Shown one piece after another: positions 17,442-26,681 of a stretch of DNA of 64,000 nt. Position 1 is the first letter of the stretch. Each line of letters opens with the position of its first letter. The notes under the pieces are model-generated. The model worked only from the letters and a program-made list of their open reading frames with translations, made no database searches and had not been told where the DNA came from. The position numbers and the translations under genes are program-made. This DNA is from Vibrio galatheae (GTDB taxonomy: Bacteria; Pseudomonadota; Gammaproteobacteria; Enterobacterales; Vibrionaceae). The DNA lies in the NCBI RefSeq assembly GCF_000967545.1, contig NZ_JXXV01000016.1, positions 248,001 to 312,000 on the forward strand, read 5' to 3'.

Positions 17442-18347
17442 ATGGCAGAAGTCACTCGTGAAAATCTGTTAAAGCTGGATAAAGGCATCAGCAAGCTATT
17501 TGCTAAGGCGATGGAAGAGCGCAAAGCAGAAGGTCTTTATAAGCTGATCGCAACCATCATCAAAACTAAGAACCCAACGGGCACTTACACATGGCTTGGT
17601 GATTTCCCTGCTATGGCTGAATGGGTTGATGCGCGTCAGCTAAAAGAACTTCAAGCTCATGTGTATGAGATCGTGAAAAAAGACTATGAGACTTCATTCT
17701 CTGTCACTCGTGATGATGTCATTTTTGACAACTTGAGCACGGTATCTATCAAGGTTGATGCGCTAGTTGAAGCAGTGATTGACCACTACGACGCACTGGT
17801 GACTGACCTAATCGTGACTAATGGCAATTGTTATGACGGCAAAAAGTTCTTTGCGACTCATACCAAAGGCTCAGGTGACGATGCGGTGGATTACACCAAT
17901 CTCACCAACCATAAACTGAACAAAGACAACGTGTTTACGGTGGTAGCCAAGATGAAAGCCATCAAACGTGATGATGGCAAAACCAGCTTTGGTGTGAAGC
18001 CTAACGTTTTAGTGTATGCCGCTGACCTTGAGCAAGAAGCCCTAAAAATCACAGGGGCGGATATTTCAGGCGGCGACAGCAACGAAGCAAAAGGAATGCT
18101 CAAGCCTATCTGTGTCAATGGCATGGCGGCGGGTACTTGGGCTGTTCTGGACTGCACTCGCTCACTTAAGCCGTTCATCATTCAAATCACCCGTGAGGCG
18201 AAAGCGCCAGAGCGTAACGATGGTGACTTGTTTAAAAATAAGAAAGTGCATTTCGGCATCGATACGATGGATAACGCAGGTTATGGCCTTTGGGAGTTCG
18301 CACACTTCTGTGATGGTACTGAGCCAGAAGCTCAAGAGGCGGCATAA
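17442..18347 (+). CDS. Major head protein (Mu gpT-like)
   Basis: 301 residues, the major capsid subunit of Mu-type heads. The start MAEVTRENLLKLDKGISKLF, the WLGDFPAMAEWVDARQLKELQAH-type motif around residues 46-68, and the C-terminal YGLWEFAHFCDGT are typical. It is immediately downstream of protease/scaffold and overlaps the next gene by one base (TAATG). Confidence 0.93.
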   Translation: MAEVTRENLLKLDKGISKLFAKAMEERKAEGLYKLIATIIKTKNPTGTYTWLGDFPAMAEWVDARQLKELQAHVYEIVKKDYETSFSVTRDDVIFDNLSTVSIKVDALVEAVIDHYDALVTDLIVTNGNCYDGKKFFATHTKGSGDDAVDYTNLTNHKLNKDNVFTVVAKMKAIKRDDGKTSFGVKPNVLVYAADLEQEALKITGADISGGDSNEAKGMLKPICVNGMAAGTWAVLDCTRSLKPFIIQITREAKAPERNDGDLFKNKKVHFGIDTMDNAGYGLWEFAHFCDGTEPEAQEAA

Positions 18348-18646
18348 TGGACTTGCTTGAGCGCCTACGCACCAGAGCCGAAGCCTATTTAAGTGATCCT
18401 GAAGAAGTCACGGATGAACACTTAAATATGGCACTGGAAGAAGCGGAGCAATTAGCAGGTGACAGTGATGCCCCTGTGTTGATTGATATCGCTTTCTACC
18501 GTTGGCTACTGCTTGTTGATCGCAATGGTGTGAATGATGAGCAAATCAAGGCTTATCAAATCGCGCTCAAGCAAATTACTGACCCGCAAGCCCCGCAAAG
18601 CCGTACTCGACCGACGGCGAAAACAAGGGAGAACCCCTACCTATGA
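18347..18646 (+). CDS. Probable head completion protein (Mu gp36 position)
   Basis: 99 residues, acidic and helical (LLERLRTRAEAYLSDPEEVTDE), with a C-terminal Arg/Pro-rich tail. It is probably a head-tail connector adaptor, judged from its place just after the major head gene and its size. It overlaps the next gene by 4 bp. Family membership was not confirmed. Confidence 0.65.
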   Translation: MDLLERLRTRAEAYLSDPEEVTDEHLNMALEEAEQLAGDSDAPVLIDIAFYRWLLLVDRNGVNDEQIKAYQIALKQITDPQAPQSRTRPTAKTRENPYL

Positions 18647-19044
18647 GTGTGAAAGGCTTGAGTGCTGAAGACTTAGTGGTGGATATCAAAAAGGCAGAAG
18701 CGTACCTACGCAATATCATCCCTAAAGCGATTCCGCTGACGGGGGAGATTAACACCGTAGGCACGTACTTGCTGTTCAATACCATCACCATCAATAACGG
18801 CTTTACTGAAGATGTGACCTACAACTTCAATTGCTATATCGCTATCTCAAGCCCTAGCCGCAGTAAAGGGCTGATTTATGACGGCTTAAGCGAAGTATTA
18901 AGCAAACTCATCCAAGCACAACAACAAGAGCAACAGGTAGAGGTGAAAGCGGCTAAACCGTTCAGCAGTAACAAATTGATTATCTATCAGCTTGGTATTG
19001 CGGTGACGCCGCCCATTGATGCGGACATAGAGGAACAAGAATGA
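18643..19044 (+). CDS. Probable head-tail joining protein (Mu gp37 position)
   Basis: 133 residues with an alpha/beta pattern (LVVDIKKAEAYLRNIIPKAIP, YNFNCYIAIS, LIIYQLGIAVTPP), resembling small tail-terminator or neck proteins. Position after the gp36-like gene supports a connector role. It overlaps the holin-like gene by 4 bp. Confidence 0.6.
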   Translation: MSVKGLSAEDLVVDIKKAEAYLRNIIPKAIPLTGEINTVGTYLLFNTITINNGFTEDVTYNFNCYIAISSPSRSKGLIYDGLSEVLSKLIQAQQQEQQVEVKAAKPFSSNKLIIYQLGIAVTPPIDADIEEQE

Positions 19045-19256
19045 ACACAGGTAAATTCAGTTTGGCAACCAGTCTCTCATCTATCTTGGCTGGCATGTCG
19101 CTCAATGACATTGCTCAGCTTGCCGCTTTTATCGTTGGCATCATTTCGGGCTTGATGGCTATCCGTTACTACTGGGTGGGCACTAAGTTGCAATATCTGC
19201 AAATTGAACAGCGTGAGGAGGCTATCCGTGAGTTTAAAACAGAAAGCGATAACTAG
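19041..19256 (+). CDS. Probable holin
   Basis: 71 residues with one clear hydrophobic segment (IAQLAAFIVGIISGLMAIRYYWV) and a charged C-terminus (QIEQREEAIREFKTESDN). It directly precedes and overlaps the endolysin gene, the usual holin position. With a SAR-type endolysin downstream, a small pinholin would be enough. Confidence 0.7.
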   Translation: MNTGKFSLATSLSSILAGMSLNDIAQLAAFIVGIISGLMAIRYYWVGTKLQYLQIEQREEAIREFKTESDN

Positions 19257-19767
19257 CGTTGTTTGCTCGGTGGTCGCACTGCTCGGCGTTGTAACCAGTA
19301 AAGCCCCAGAGTTAACCACCAGTGAGCAAGGCTTAGCGCACATCTTAGATATGGAAGGTTGCCGCCTTAAAGCCTATCAATGCTCGGCTGACCGCTGGAC
19401 GATTGGTGCAGGCCATGCCCACGGCGTGAATCAGGGTGACACCATCACCTTAGACCAAGCGGCTGATTACTTTATTGAGGATGTCGCCAAGGCTGAAAAG
19501 GTCGTGAAAAAGGCCATCACTCAAACGCCTAATCAAGGTGAGTTTGACATGATGGTGAGCTTTGTCTTTCACATGGGTTCAGGCAACTTTCAACGCTCCA
19601 CCTTACTTAAGAAATTCAATGCGGGACTCAATGCGCCAGCTTGTGAGCAATACCTACGTTGGGTGTATGTCAACGGTCAGAGTTGCCATGATCCAAAAGC
19701 TGATTGCGAAGGCATAGTTTCAAGGCGACAAGTTGAGCGCGATGTTTGTTTGACGGGGTGGAACTGA
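19228..19767 (+). CDS. SAR-type endolysin (phage lysozyme family)
   Basis: This is a muramidase for host lysis. The GTG at 19228 is chosen because GAGGAGG (19215-19221) lies 6 nt before it. The 179-residue product starts with a weakly hydrophobic segment (AITSVVCSVVALLGVVTS) typical of a signal-arrest-release anchor. The GH24 catalytic region follows: the Glu in DMEGCRLKAY, then DRWTIGAGHAHG. Cysteines in and near the anchor could regulate activation. It overlaps the holin gene by 29 bp. Confidence 0.88.
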   Translation: MSLKQKAITSVVCSVVALLGVVTSKAPELTTSEQGLAHILDMEGCRLKAYQCSADRWTIGAGHAHGVNQGDTITLDQAADYFIEDVAKAEKVVKKAITQTPNQGEFDMMVSFVFHMGSGNFQRSTLLKKFNAGLNAPACEQYLRWVYVNGQSCHDPKADCEGIVSRRQVERDVCLTGWN

Positions 19768-19769
19768 AC

Positions 19770-20282
19770 ATGAGATGGACAAGTTACCTGACTGGCGCAC
19801 TCATCATTGCTTTGCTGCTTGCAGGTAAAGCGATTTCTTATCTACATGATGAAAAGCAAAGCCTTGAGTCCAGTCTTGAAGTGGCGAATGCCACCATTGA
19901 GGCCAAAGAATCCACCCTCAGCGAAATGAAAGCGCAATTAGAAGAAGTTCATCAGCTCGACACCGCGCTTAACAAGGAGTTAGAAGATGCCTACCAACAG
20001 ATTGAAAGCCTTGAGCGTGATGTGGCTCGTGGTGCTCAGCGGGTGTTCGTCAAAGCCAGTTGTCCCGCCCCAATGCCCAACCAGCCCACCACCGCCAGCG
20101 TGGTTAATGAGCGAGCCTGTGAACTTAAACCAGCAGCTCGACAAGATTATTTCCGTCTCAGAAGAGAGCAAGAGCGCTCCAGACTCCAAATAACAGGGTT
20201 ACAGCGTTACATCCGTTCACTGCCCAGTGCGTGCGTCGCTGGCAACCAACAGGCTCACAATAAAGAGAACAACAATGAGTAA
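19770..20282 (+). CDS. Rz-like inner-membrane spanin
   Basis: 170 residues with an N-terminal membrane anchor (YLTGALIIALLLAGKAISYL), a long coiled coil to about residue 90 (EKQSLESSLEVANATIEAKE), and a Cys/Pro-containing region. This is the i-spanin layout for fusing inner and outer membranes at lysis. The ATG at 19770 lies 3 bp after the endolysin stop. It contains the complete Rz1 gene in another frame. Confidence 0.85.
   Translation: MRWTSYLTGALIIALLLAGKAISYLHDEKQSLESSLEVANATIEAKESTLSEMKAQLEEVHQLDTALNKELEDAYQQIESLERDVARGAQRVFVKASCPAPMPNQPTTASVVNERACELKPAARQDYFRLRREQERSRLQITGLQRYIRSLPSACVAGNQQAHNKENNNE
19987..20193 (+). CDS. Rz1-like outer-membrane lipoprotein spanin, nested in Rz
   Basis: 68 residues in the +1 frame inside Rz: a signal peptide (LKALSVMWLVVLSGC) with lipobox LSGC, then a short Pro-rich mature part (PVVPPQCPTSPPPPAW). 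This is the classic o-spanin. Full nesting inside Rz is known for lambda and others. Confidence 0.85.
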   Translation: MPTNRLKALSVMWLVVLSGCSSKPVVPPQCPTSPPPPAWLMSEPVNLNQQLDKIISVSEESKSAPDSK

Positions 20283-20742
20283 AGAGCAAGCCAAATCCCT
20301 ATTTATTGCAGGTGAGAATATTACCTCTATTTCTACTGTGCTCGGTATCAGTCGCGCTACGGTTTACGCCTACAAAAAGCGAGATTTAGAAGCGGGTGTG
20401 GATTGGGATGAGCTGAAATTCATCAAAGCCACGGATAAAGCTGATGCCATCACCAACGAACAAGAGTTTGTTGCCACCCTCATCAATCAATTTGAAAAGG
20501 CATTAGAAGGGCTAGATGAAGTTGAGCCGCAAAAGCGTGTTGAGATGTTGAGTAAATACGTTGGCACTTATTACAAGCTGAAGCAGCAAAAAGACAATGT
20601 GAAGGTAAACCAAGCCGACATTGTGAAAGAGACCATCCAGACCTTAAGCCAGTTAGCGCTCAATCATAAAGCTAACGAAGTGATCCAGTTCTTAGCCGAC
20701 CATGCAGAAACCATCGTGTCGGAAGTCCTTAAAAACAAATAG
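20275..20742 (+). CDS. DUF1804-like DNA-binding protein, probable small terminase
   Basis: 155 residues. A helix-turn-helix (EQAKSLFIAGENITSISTVL to SRATVYAYKKRDLE) covers residues 3-38, followed by a helical body. Mu-type phages encode such a protein just before the large terminase, and it probably recognises DNA for packaging. The ATG at 20275 overlaps the Rz stop. Confidence 0.78.
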   Translation: MSKEQAKSLFIAGENITSISTVLGISRATVYAYKKRDLEAGVDWDELKFIKATDKADAITNEQEFVATLINQFEKALEGLDEVEPQKRVEMLSKYVGTYYKLKQQKDNVKVNQADIVKETIQTLSQLALNHKANEVIQFLADHAETIVSEVLKNK

Positions 20743-20772
20743 CGTAAAGAGCCGCTAAAGAGACGTTAAACC

Positions 20773-22281
20773 ATGAATAAAACCGAACAGGCCGAACTGG
20801 TCGCCTATCTGCAAAGCTTACCTCGTTTAGCTGATGGTGACAGAGCACAGCGAGTTGAGAACGCGCTTGCTGACTTCTGGACTTTTATTCAAACCTACTT
20901 CTCACACCACATTGATGATGCAGAGGTGGAAACCTCAACCTTTCGTAAGTTTTGTCATGAAGAGTTGGAAGAGTTGTCATGGTTGCACAAGAAGATGCTC
21001 TTTACCGCTTATCGTGGCGCAGCTAAGACCACGGTAATTACCCGTCTCTATTCATTATGGCAGTTGGTAAGGTGTGCCTTTCGCTATGAGGTGGTGATTT
21101 GTGCCACCGATGGCTTAGTAGAAGATACCTTTGATTTCTTTCGTACAGAGCTGGAGAACAACCAGAACCTCATCCATGACTTTGAGATTGTTCAAGGTAG
21201 CACATGGCGACTGACTGAGCTTGTTGTCCATGTCGGTGATCACCTTTGCAAAATGGAAGGCTTAGGTGCAGGGGTAAAAATTCGTGGTAAGAACTTCTTA
21301 AGCTACCGCCCTGATTTTATCATTGTTGATGATATTGAAAACGATGAGCAGGTTGAGAGCAAGCAGCAACGAGACAAGCTAGAGCGTTGGTTTAAGAAAG
21401 CGATCATGAAGCTACCCGCACGTAAGAAGCGTTACCGTCTATTCGTGGTGGGTACAGTGCTGCATAACGACAGTCTGTTAATGCGCCTCTCTAAGCGCAA
21501 GGACTTTGTATTCTACAACTTCCCACTGGTTATTCAGTTCCCTCATGAAATGGGTGATCCTGACAACATCAACCTTGACGGCCTGATTTTAGATGATCCT
21601 GAAATCGACGGCACAGAGGTGATGGAAGAGTACTTTGAAGACAAAGAATCCTTCATGTCAGAGTTCCAGAACCAGCCAATCAGCAAAGAGGGTTTGTTGT
21701 TTGAGGAATACGTGACCTTTGACCGTATGCCTAAGTGTGACGTGTATTACCTTGGCCTTGACCCGTCTATGGGCAAAAAGAAAGGTGATTACTTTGGTGT
21801 AGCCTTGATTGGCAAGAAGGAGCACAAGTTCTACGCCACGGTAAAAGGCTATCGTATGTCGCCCGTGAAGCTTATCCCGCGCATCATTGCCCTGTATGCC
21901 AAGTACCAGAAGATAGCGCCCACCACCATTGCCTGTGAAACCGTGCAGTTTCAAGAGTTCTTCAAAGACGTACTGAAGAAAGAAGCGCTAGAAATTGGTA
22001 TTCCGCTTGCGGTGAAAGAGCTGCGTAACACCGCACCCAAGCCATTGCGTATTGACTCCATCGCGCCATTGATTAATGACGGCACGATTGAAGTGCATGA
22101 GAAAGACCACTTACTGATTGAAGAGCTAGACACTTATCCAAGCTCAGCGCATGACGACTTACTCGACTCATTAGAGATGGCTTACCGCCTGTTTAGAGTC
22201 GCAGCGCACCTGAACCTAAAACAGGTTCGAGCCAAGCTGAAAAAGAAAAACTTCGCCAAATTTAAAAAGAAGTACGCCTAG
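20773..22281 (+). CDS. Terminase large subunit (Mu gp28-like)
   Basis: 502 residues; packaging motor and nuclease. The ATPase has a Walker A-type loop RGAAKTT at residues 81-87 and Walker B IIVDDIE at 183-189. The RNase H-like nuclease starts at YYLGLDPSMGKKKGDY (about 325-340), and further acidic residues lie near SSAHDDLLDSLEMA at the C-terminus. It follows the small terminase candidate and precedes the portal. Confidence 0.92.
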   Translation: MNKTEQAELVAYLQSLPRLADGDRAQRVENALADFWTFIQTYFSHHIDDAEVETSTFRKFCHEELEELSWLHKKMLFTAYRGAAKTTVITRLYSLWQLVRCAFRYEVVICATDGLVEDTFDFFRTELENNQNLIHDFEIVQGSTWRLTELVVHVGDHLCKMEGLGAGVKIRGKNFLSYRPDFIIVDDIENDEQVESKQQRDKLERWFKKAIMKLPARKKRYRLFVVGTVLHNDSLLMRLSKRKDFVFYNFPLVIQFPHEMGDPDNINLDGLILDDPEIDGTEVMEEYFEDKESFMSEFQNQPISKEGLLFEEYVTFDRMPKCDVYYLGLDPSMGKKKGDYFGVALIGKKEHKFYATVKGYRMSPVKLIPRIIALYAKYQKIAPTTIACETVQFQEFFKDVLKKEALEIGIPLAVKELRNTAPKPLRIDSIAPLINDGTIEVHEKDHLLIEELDTYPSSAHDDLLDSLEMAYRLFRVAAHLNLKQVRAKLKKKNFAKFKKKYA

Positions 22282-22390
22282 TGAACAAAAGAGGCGTTTA
22301 GAACGCTTTAGAACCACGTTTAGAGCGTTTAGAGAAATCAAAACGAACAAAGACACCAATTAAGACAAAACACGCTCAGGAGCGCATAGA

Positions 22391-23947
22391 ATGGGATTCT
22401 TCACCAAAGCCGCGAACAGAATAGAAAAAGGTCTCTCTCGTGCCTTTCACTCTAGCGACCCACAACCAAAACAGACCGTAAAAGGTCGCCCAGTAACGTT
22501 AACCCTAAGCGACAAGCAAGAAGCGTTTGGGGCGATTGATATTGCAGAGATTAAAGACGCACTAGAAAACGAAGACTTTGCCCAGTTGCAAAGCCTGTAC
22601 TTCTTCATGATGCGTGATATCAAAATTGCCAGCAGTGTACTGATGCGTAAGCAGCCGCTTTTGAGCCTGCCTTATCGCATCGAGACCGACAATGAAGAGT
22701 TCGCTGAGTTTATTAAGAATCACGTTGATATCGACGCACTGCTTAATAGCTTGACCCATGCGATTTACTACGGGGTAAGTCTTGTTGATGTGGATTACCG
22801 TGTGATTGAGCAAAAGCTAGCGCCTAGCTTTCGTCATATCTCCAGCCGTTACCTCTATGCTGATAAAGAAGATGGCAAGCTCAAGCCAACTATCGATCAC
22901 CTTTATATCAAGCAAGGCTCTGACAAACTCTACCTCAGTAACCTACAACCAGAGCGCCGCATCTTTCATAAGCACCCGATTGATATTGGTGAAATCACTG
23001 ACTTTAGCTTAGCGTCTAAGTTGGTGTGGTACTTCGCCCTTAAGCACATCACCATTGCTCACAACATGCAGTACTTTGATGCGGTTGCCACACCACCCCT
23101 TGTGATGAAGACGGATAGTGACGAAGAAGAAGCCGTTGAAATGCTCTATACCATGAAATCGCAAAGTGTGGCGGCGATTGACAAAGAAGACAGCATTTCT
23201 TATTTAACTCTGACGCAAGGCTCTAAAGCTGAGTTCCTGAGCTTCATTAACTACATTGATAGTCAAATCACAACCTTGATTCTCGGTAATACGCTCTCTA
23301 CTGGTGATGGTAAGACAGGCAGTTACTCACAATCTAAAGTGCATGAGAACCGCCAGAAAGAGTTGAAAAGCTTTGATGCTCGCTTGATTGGTCAAACCAT
23401 CACGGACTATTTGAACGAGCTAGAGAAGATGAACTACGGCACCCCCAAAGGCGTGCGTTTTGTCTTTGACTTAACTGAAAAGAAAGATCTTAAAGAGCTG
23501 TCTGAGGTGGTAAAGAACCTATCAGGGGCAGGTTATGAGATTGCGCCTGAAGAAATTGAAAGCCAGTTTGGTTTTAAAGTTAAACTGAAGCAAACAGAGA
23601 CTCAATCTACTCCTTCGCTCGATACGAACGCTCGACAGGTTGAAGCTAATGCTTTGAACAAGGTTCATAACAACCAAGAGGTTAACAATCAAACTCAGCC
23701 CATTTATGAAGATGAGCTAGATAGTCAAGTACCAGGAACGCAAGCTGAAGAGGAAGCACTGGTTGAGACCATCTACAACCTCCTTGCTAACGCTAAAACC
23801 TACGATGAAGCCTATCAGCTACTGCTTGAGCAATACACGGATGTCGATCTCTCTGTATTAGAAGCGTCCCTGTTCAAGGCCATTGGTAATAGCCAAATCT
23901 TAGCGGATGCAGAAGTACAGCTAGAAGAGATCGATACCGATGCCTGA
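22391..23947 (+). CDS. Portal protein (DUF935, Mu gp29-like)
   Basis: 518 residues. The DUF935 pattern includes LQSLYFFMMRDIKIASSVLMRKQ, AIYYGVSLVDVDYR, GNTLSTGDGKTGSYSQSKVH and a helical C-terminal tail. It forms the head vertex through which DNA passes. It overlaps the F-like gene by 8 bp, as in Mu. Confidence 0.93.
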   Translation: MGFFTKAANRIEKGLSRAFHSSDPQPKQTVKGRPVTLTLSDKQEAFGAIDIAEIKDALENEDFAQLQSLYFFMMRDIKIASSVLMRKQPLLSLPYRIETDNEEFAEFIKNHVDIDALLNSLTHAIYYGVSLVDVDYRVIEQKLAPSFRHISSRYLYADKEDGKLKPTIDHLYIKQGSDKLYLSNLQPERRIFHKHPIDIGEITDFSLASKLVWYFALKHITIAHNMQYFDAVATPPLVMKTDSDEEEAVEMLYTMKSQSVAAIDKEDSISYLTLTQGSKAEFLSFINYIDSQITTLILGNTLSTGDGKTGSYSQSKVHENRQKELKSFDARLIGQTITDYLNELEKMNYGTPKGVRFVFDLTEKKDLKELSEVVKNLSGAGYEIAPEEIESQFGFKVKLKQTETQSTPSLDTNARQVEANALNKVHNNQEVNNQTQPIYEDELDSQVPGTQAEEEALVETIYNLLANAKTYDEAYQLLLEQYTDVDLSVLEASLFKAIGNSQILADAEVQLEEIDTDA

Positions 23948-25064
23948 TCCTATTTCATTTGATTTTGCCTTACAGCCCAAAGCAGCAATTGATTACCTTA
24001 ATAACAAGGGTTACAAGCTGAGCTTTAACTATGATGAGCTTGCGCCTAAAGCGCATCATGAGTCTTTTACTGTGGCTAAAGTCTCTCGGCTTGATCTCCT
24101 GAATGATATTTTTACCTCGCTCGATGATGCCACTAAAAATGGCAAAGGCTTTAAGCAGTGGCAGAAAGAGCTAAAGCCGACACTGCAAAAGAAGGGATGG
24201 TGGGGCAAGACCGATGTCACTGACCCTAAAACAGGTGAAGTGAAAGAGATTTATGTAGGCTCTCGCCGTTTACGTACCATTTACAGCACCAATATGCGCG
24301 TGGCTTACGGCGTTCAACGTAACCAAAGTCAACGCCAATTAACAGGCTCGGTTTACTGGCGTTATAGCTCTATGTTATTGCCGACAACCCGTAAAGAGCA
24401 CGCAAGTTTGCACGGTACGGTGCTGCATCGGGATGATTCATTCTGGAGCAGCAACTACCCGCCTAATGGTTGGGGCTGTAAATGTAAGGTTCGGGCTTAT
24501 AGCCAGCGTCAACTTGAGAAGCGCGGCATGAGTGTTGCGAAAAGTGCCCCTGATTCCGTAGCAGATAAAGACTGGAGCCACGATATAGGTGCAGGCTCAA
24601 CCCTTGCGCGTACCGCTCCGCTCTCACTCAATAAGAATCTACCATCAGTGAAAGCCAATCCAGAGCTTGAGAGTTTAAGCAACCAGCAGCTAAAAGATCG
24701 CTTCTACAATCAGCTTGGCACGAAACCGAACCAAATGCTGATAGATAAAGTCGGTGATCCAATCTGGGTAGACGATACGCTACTAAGTAAAGTCAAACCT
24801 AGCCAACACGCCCATATTGATGAACTGGCAAAGGTCATTACTGAGCCTGATGAGATCTACCTAGAAGTTGAAGAGCGAGACGGGAAAAGTCAGGTCACAA
24901 AGAAGATGCTTCGCTATGCGACAGGTGAAGAGAGTGAGTCTACGGGCTACATGGCGGGCTTTCGTTACCAACACGACAAGACGCAGGCCATTGCATTAGA
25001 GGCCGTTCCTGAAGGCGATGTGCTGAACGATAGCCGCAAAGGTAAGTTAATTTACCAAAAATAA
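23940..25064 (+). CDS. Minor head protein (Mu gpF-like)
   Basis: 374 residues of the SPP1 gp7/Mu F family: RRLRTIYSTNMRVAYGVQRNQS, then RKEHASLHGTVLHRDDSFW with YPPNGWGCKCKVRAYS (about residues 150-190). It is a head morphogenesis protein near the portal. The C-terminal 110 residues are an added domain whose function I cannot assign. Confidence 0.9.
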   Translation: MPDPISFDFALQPKAAIDYLNNKGYKLSFNYDELAPKAHHESFTVAKVSRLDLLNDIFTSLDDATKNGKGFKQWQKELKPTLQKKGWWGKTDVTDPKTGEVKEIYVGSRRLRTIYSTNMRVAYGVQRNQSQRQLTGSVYWRYSSMLLPTTRKEHASLHGTVLHRDDSFWSSNYPPNGWGCKCKVRAYSQRQLEKRGMSVAKSAPDSVADKDWSHDIGAGSTLARTAPLSLNKNLPSVKANPELESLSNQQLKDRFYNQLGTKPNQMLIDKVGDPIWVDDTLLSKVKPSQHAHIDELAKVITEPDEIYLEVEERDGKSQVTKKMLRYATGEESESTGYMAGFRYQHDKTQAIALEAVPEGDVLNDSRKGKLIYQK

Positions 25065-25074
25065 GGTTGTACCT

Positions 25075-25554
25075 ATGATTCAACTGAAAACCCAGAGCAA
25101 CCTAGACAAGATCAATCAAGAGCTAGAACGGCTCGCTCAGAAAGGCAAAAGCTTAGCCCCTGCAATGGCTGAAATTGCGAACCTGTTACAGAACAAAGTT
25201 GAAGAAGCCTTTGAGCAGCAAACTGACCCTGTCACGGGTGCGCAATGGGAGCCATTAAGCCCTGCAACCATTGCCAGCAAAAAGAAGAAAGGGTATGCCG
25301 ATCCTCAACGGATTTTATACGGTGAAGGCGAGATGCAGGAGGGGTTAACCTCTGAGAGCGGTAGCAGTAGTGTTAGTGTTGGCTTTAATGTGGTGTCAGA
25401 GGATGGCTATCCCTACCCAGAAGTACACCAGTACGGCACAAAAGATGGCAAATTAGAAGCTCGACCATTCTTACCTATGGATGAAGACGGCGAGCTGGCG
25501 CGGCATGTAGAAGAAGAAATCTTAGATATTCTTGATGAGCATTTTTTACCATAA
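25075..25554 (+). CDS. Virion morphogenesis protein (Mu gpG-like)
   Basis: 159 residues; EQQTDPVTGAQWEPLSPATIASKKKK and RILYGEGEMQEGLTSE are the gpG/tail-completion hallmark, ending with VHQYGT and RPFLPMDEDGE. It joins head and tail. It is the last recognisable structural gene of the head operon. Confidence 0.9.
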   Translation: MIQLKTQSNLDKINQELERLAQKGKSLAPAMAEIANLLQNKVEEAFEQQTDPVTGAQWEPLSPATIASKKKKGYADPQRILYGEGEMQEGLTSESGSSSVSVGFNVVSEDGYPYPEVHQYGTKDGKLEARPFLPMDEDGELARHVEEEILDILDEHFLP

Positions 25555-25646
25555 TCATTTTTTTAATTCAGACTTGAATTTTCTTATCCATATCCTCACA
25601 TAGTGTATAAATAACCATGTTCGTGAAACGATTAAAAGAGGAAGTT

Positions 25647-26201
25647 ATGAGCCTACAAAATAAGAAAAAACTAGCGGATTTAAAAAGCGAAGCTTCAGAG
25701 CTGTACTCCACTCGCAATGCGGTACGCCAAGAAAAGTTAAAAGGAGCAATCGAAGCTGTAAAGTCAGACTTTACGTCCTACCTTCATGGTGAAGGCTTTG
25801 AGTGTAAAGATAATGCTCGTATTAGTACCATAGAAGCATCTTATAAAGATGATATTTTTCTTTACTTAAAATATGACTCACCAGAGCAAGGATACTTTGG
25901 CTGTGATACTGTATTTGAGCTTGGATTGCAAGATAAAAATAGACAGAGGGTAAATAAAAAAGCTAGTGCAGTGCTCTTTATGCAAACTGAACGCCTACCT
26001 CACTTCTCTGGTGGCGGAACACCAGCAGACATGTTGCTCAAAGAGATCGCATTCCATGAAGAAACTTTACTTCCAGCACTGAAATCAATTGGTACATCAG
26101 ATATAACTGGTGAGTATGTACTCGGTGAAAGGGAAGAAAGTCGAGGCAGAGACTTTACCAAAAAAACTATCCCAGAGTTTATTGATGCACTTATGAGCTA
26201 A
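25647..26201 (+). CDS. Unknown phage protein, probable moron
   Basis: 184 residues from the ATG at 25647, preceded by AGAGGAAG. An N-terminal coiled coil (NKKKLADLKSEASELYSTRN) is followed by an alpha/beta domain (FECKDNARISTIEASYKDDIFLYLKY). I do not recognise it. A TATAAA box lies just upstream (25606-25611), with only a weak -35. It sits after the last structural gene and before a terminator hairpin, in more A/T-rich sequence than the head genes, which suggests cargo. Confidence 0.7.
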   Translation: MSLQNKKKLADLKSEASELYSTRNAVRQEKLKGAIEAVKSDFTSYLHGEGFECKDNARISTIEASYKDDIFLYLKYDSPEQGYFGCDTVFELGLQDKNRQRVNKKASAVLFMQTERLPHFSGGGTPADMLLKEIAFHEETLLPALKSIGTSDITGEYVLGEREESRGRDFTKKTIPEFIDALMS

Positions 26202-26220
26202 TTATTGCTCACAATACTAC

Positions 26221-26245
26221 CAAAGCCTCCCTAGTGGAGGCTTTG
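26221..26245. terminator. Hairpin between two cargo genes
   Basis: CAAAGCCTCC and GGAGGCTTTG are perfect 10-bp arms with a 5-nt loop. It shares its core with the larger hairpin at 26678-26720. A long T run is absent, so termination may be partial. Confidence 0.6.
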
Positions 26246-26303
26246 TTCGTTCAGCAACTCGTGTAATACTTTAGCTGTATATAACGTTGGTAAAGGTGAC
26301 ATA

Positions 26304-26681
26304 ATGAAAAAACTACTACTCCCTCTATTGCTTGCTCCCTCATTGGCTTTCTCGGCAGTGCATCCCGTATTTGTTGAGGCTATGAGTGGATATCAACCGC
26401 TAAAAATCTCATCAGAAGGTTCAACAATAACGGTTGTGATGAATGAAGCCAGAATGACAAATACGATTTATGAGTTTGCAGCAAGCAATCTGTGCTCCTA
26501 TCAGTGGCAAAAGTCGCCAGACTACTTAAATGGGGTTCAAGAGATTCATTTGTTGAACAAACATGCTCGTCAAGGCTACGTTTTCTCAAACCCGAAAGAG
26601 ACCTGTCAATCGATTCTGGATGATGATCTACCAACAAAACAAGCCAATATGCGAATTTTAGGTAGTACACGAATGTATTAA
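26304..26681 (+). CDS. Secreted protein of unknown function, probable moron
   Basis: 125 residues with a clear Sec signal peptide (MKKLLLPLLLAPSLAFSA, cleavage after about residue 18) and two further Cys residues in SNLCSYQW and ETCQSIL that could form a disulphide. The ribosome site AAAGGTGAC is good. Two related hairpins bracket the gene, so it can be transcribed apart from the head operon. A periplasmic protein is not needed for virion building, which suggests a host-altering role; the function is unknown. Confidence 0.72.
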   Translation: MKKLLLPLLLAPSLAFSAVHPVFVEAMSGYQPLKISSEGSTITVVMNEARMTNTIYEFAASNLCSYQWQKSPDYLNGVQEIHLLNKHARQGYVFSNPKETCQSILDDDLPTKQANMRILGSTRMY

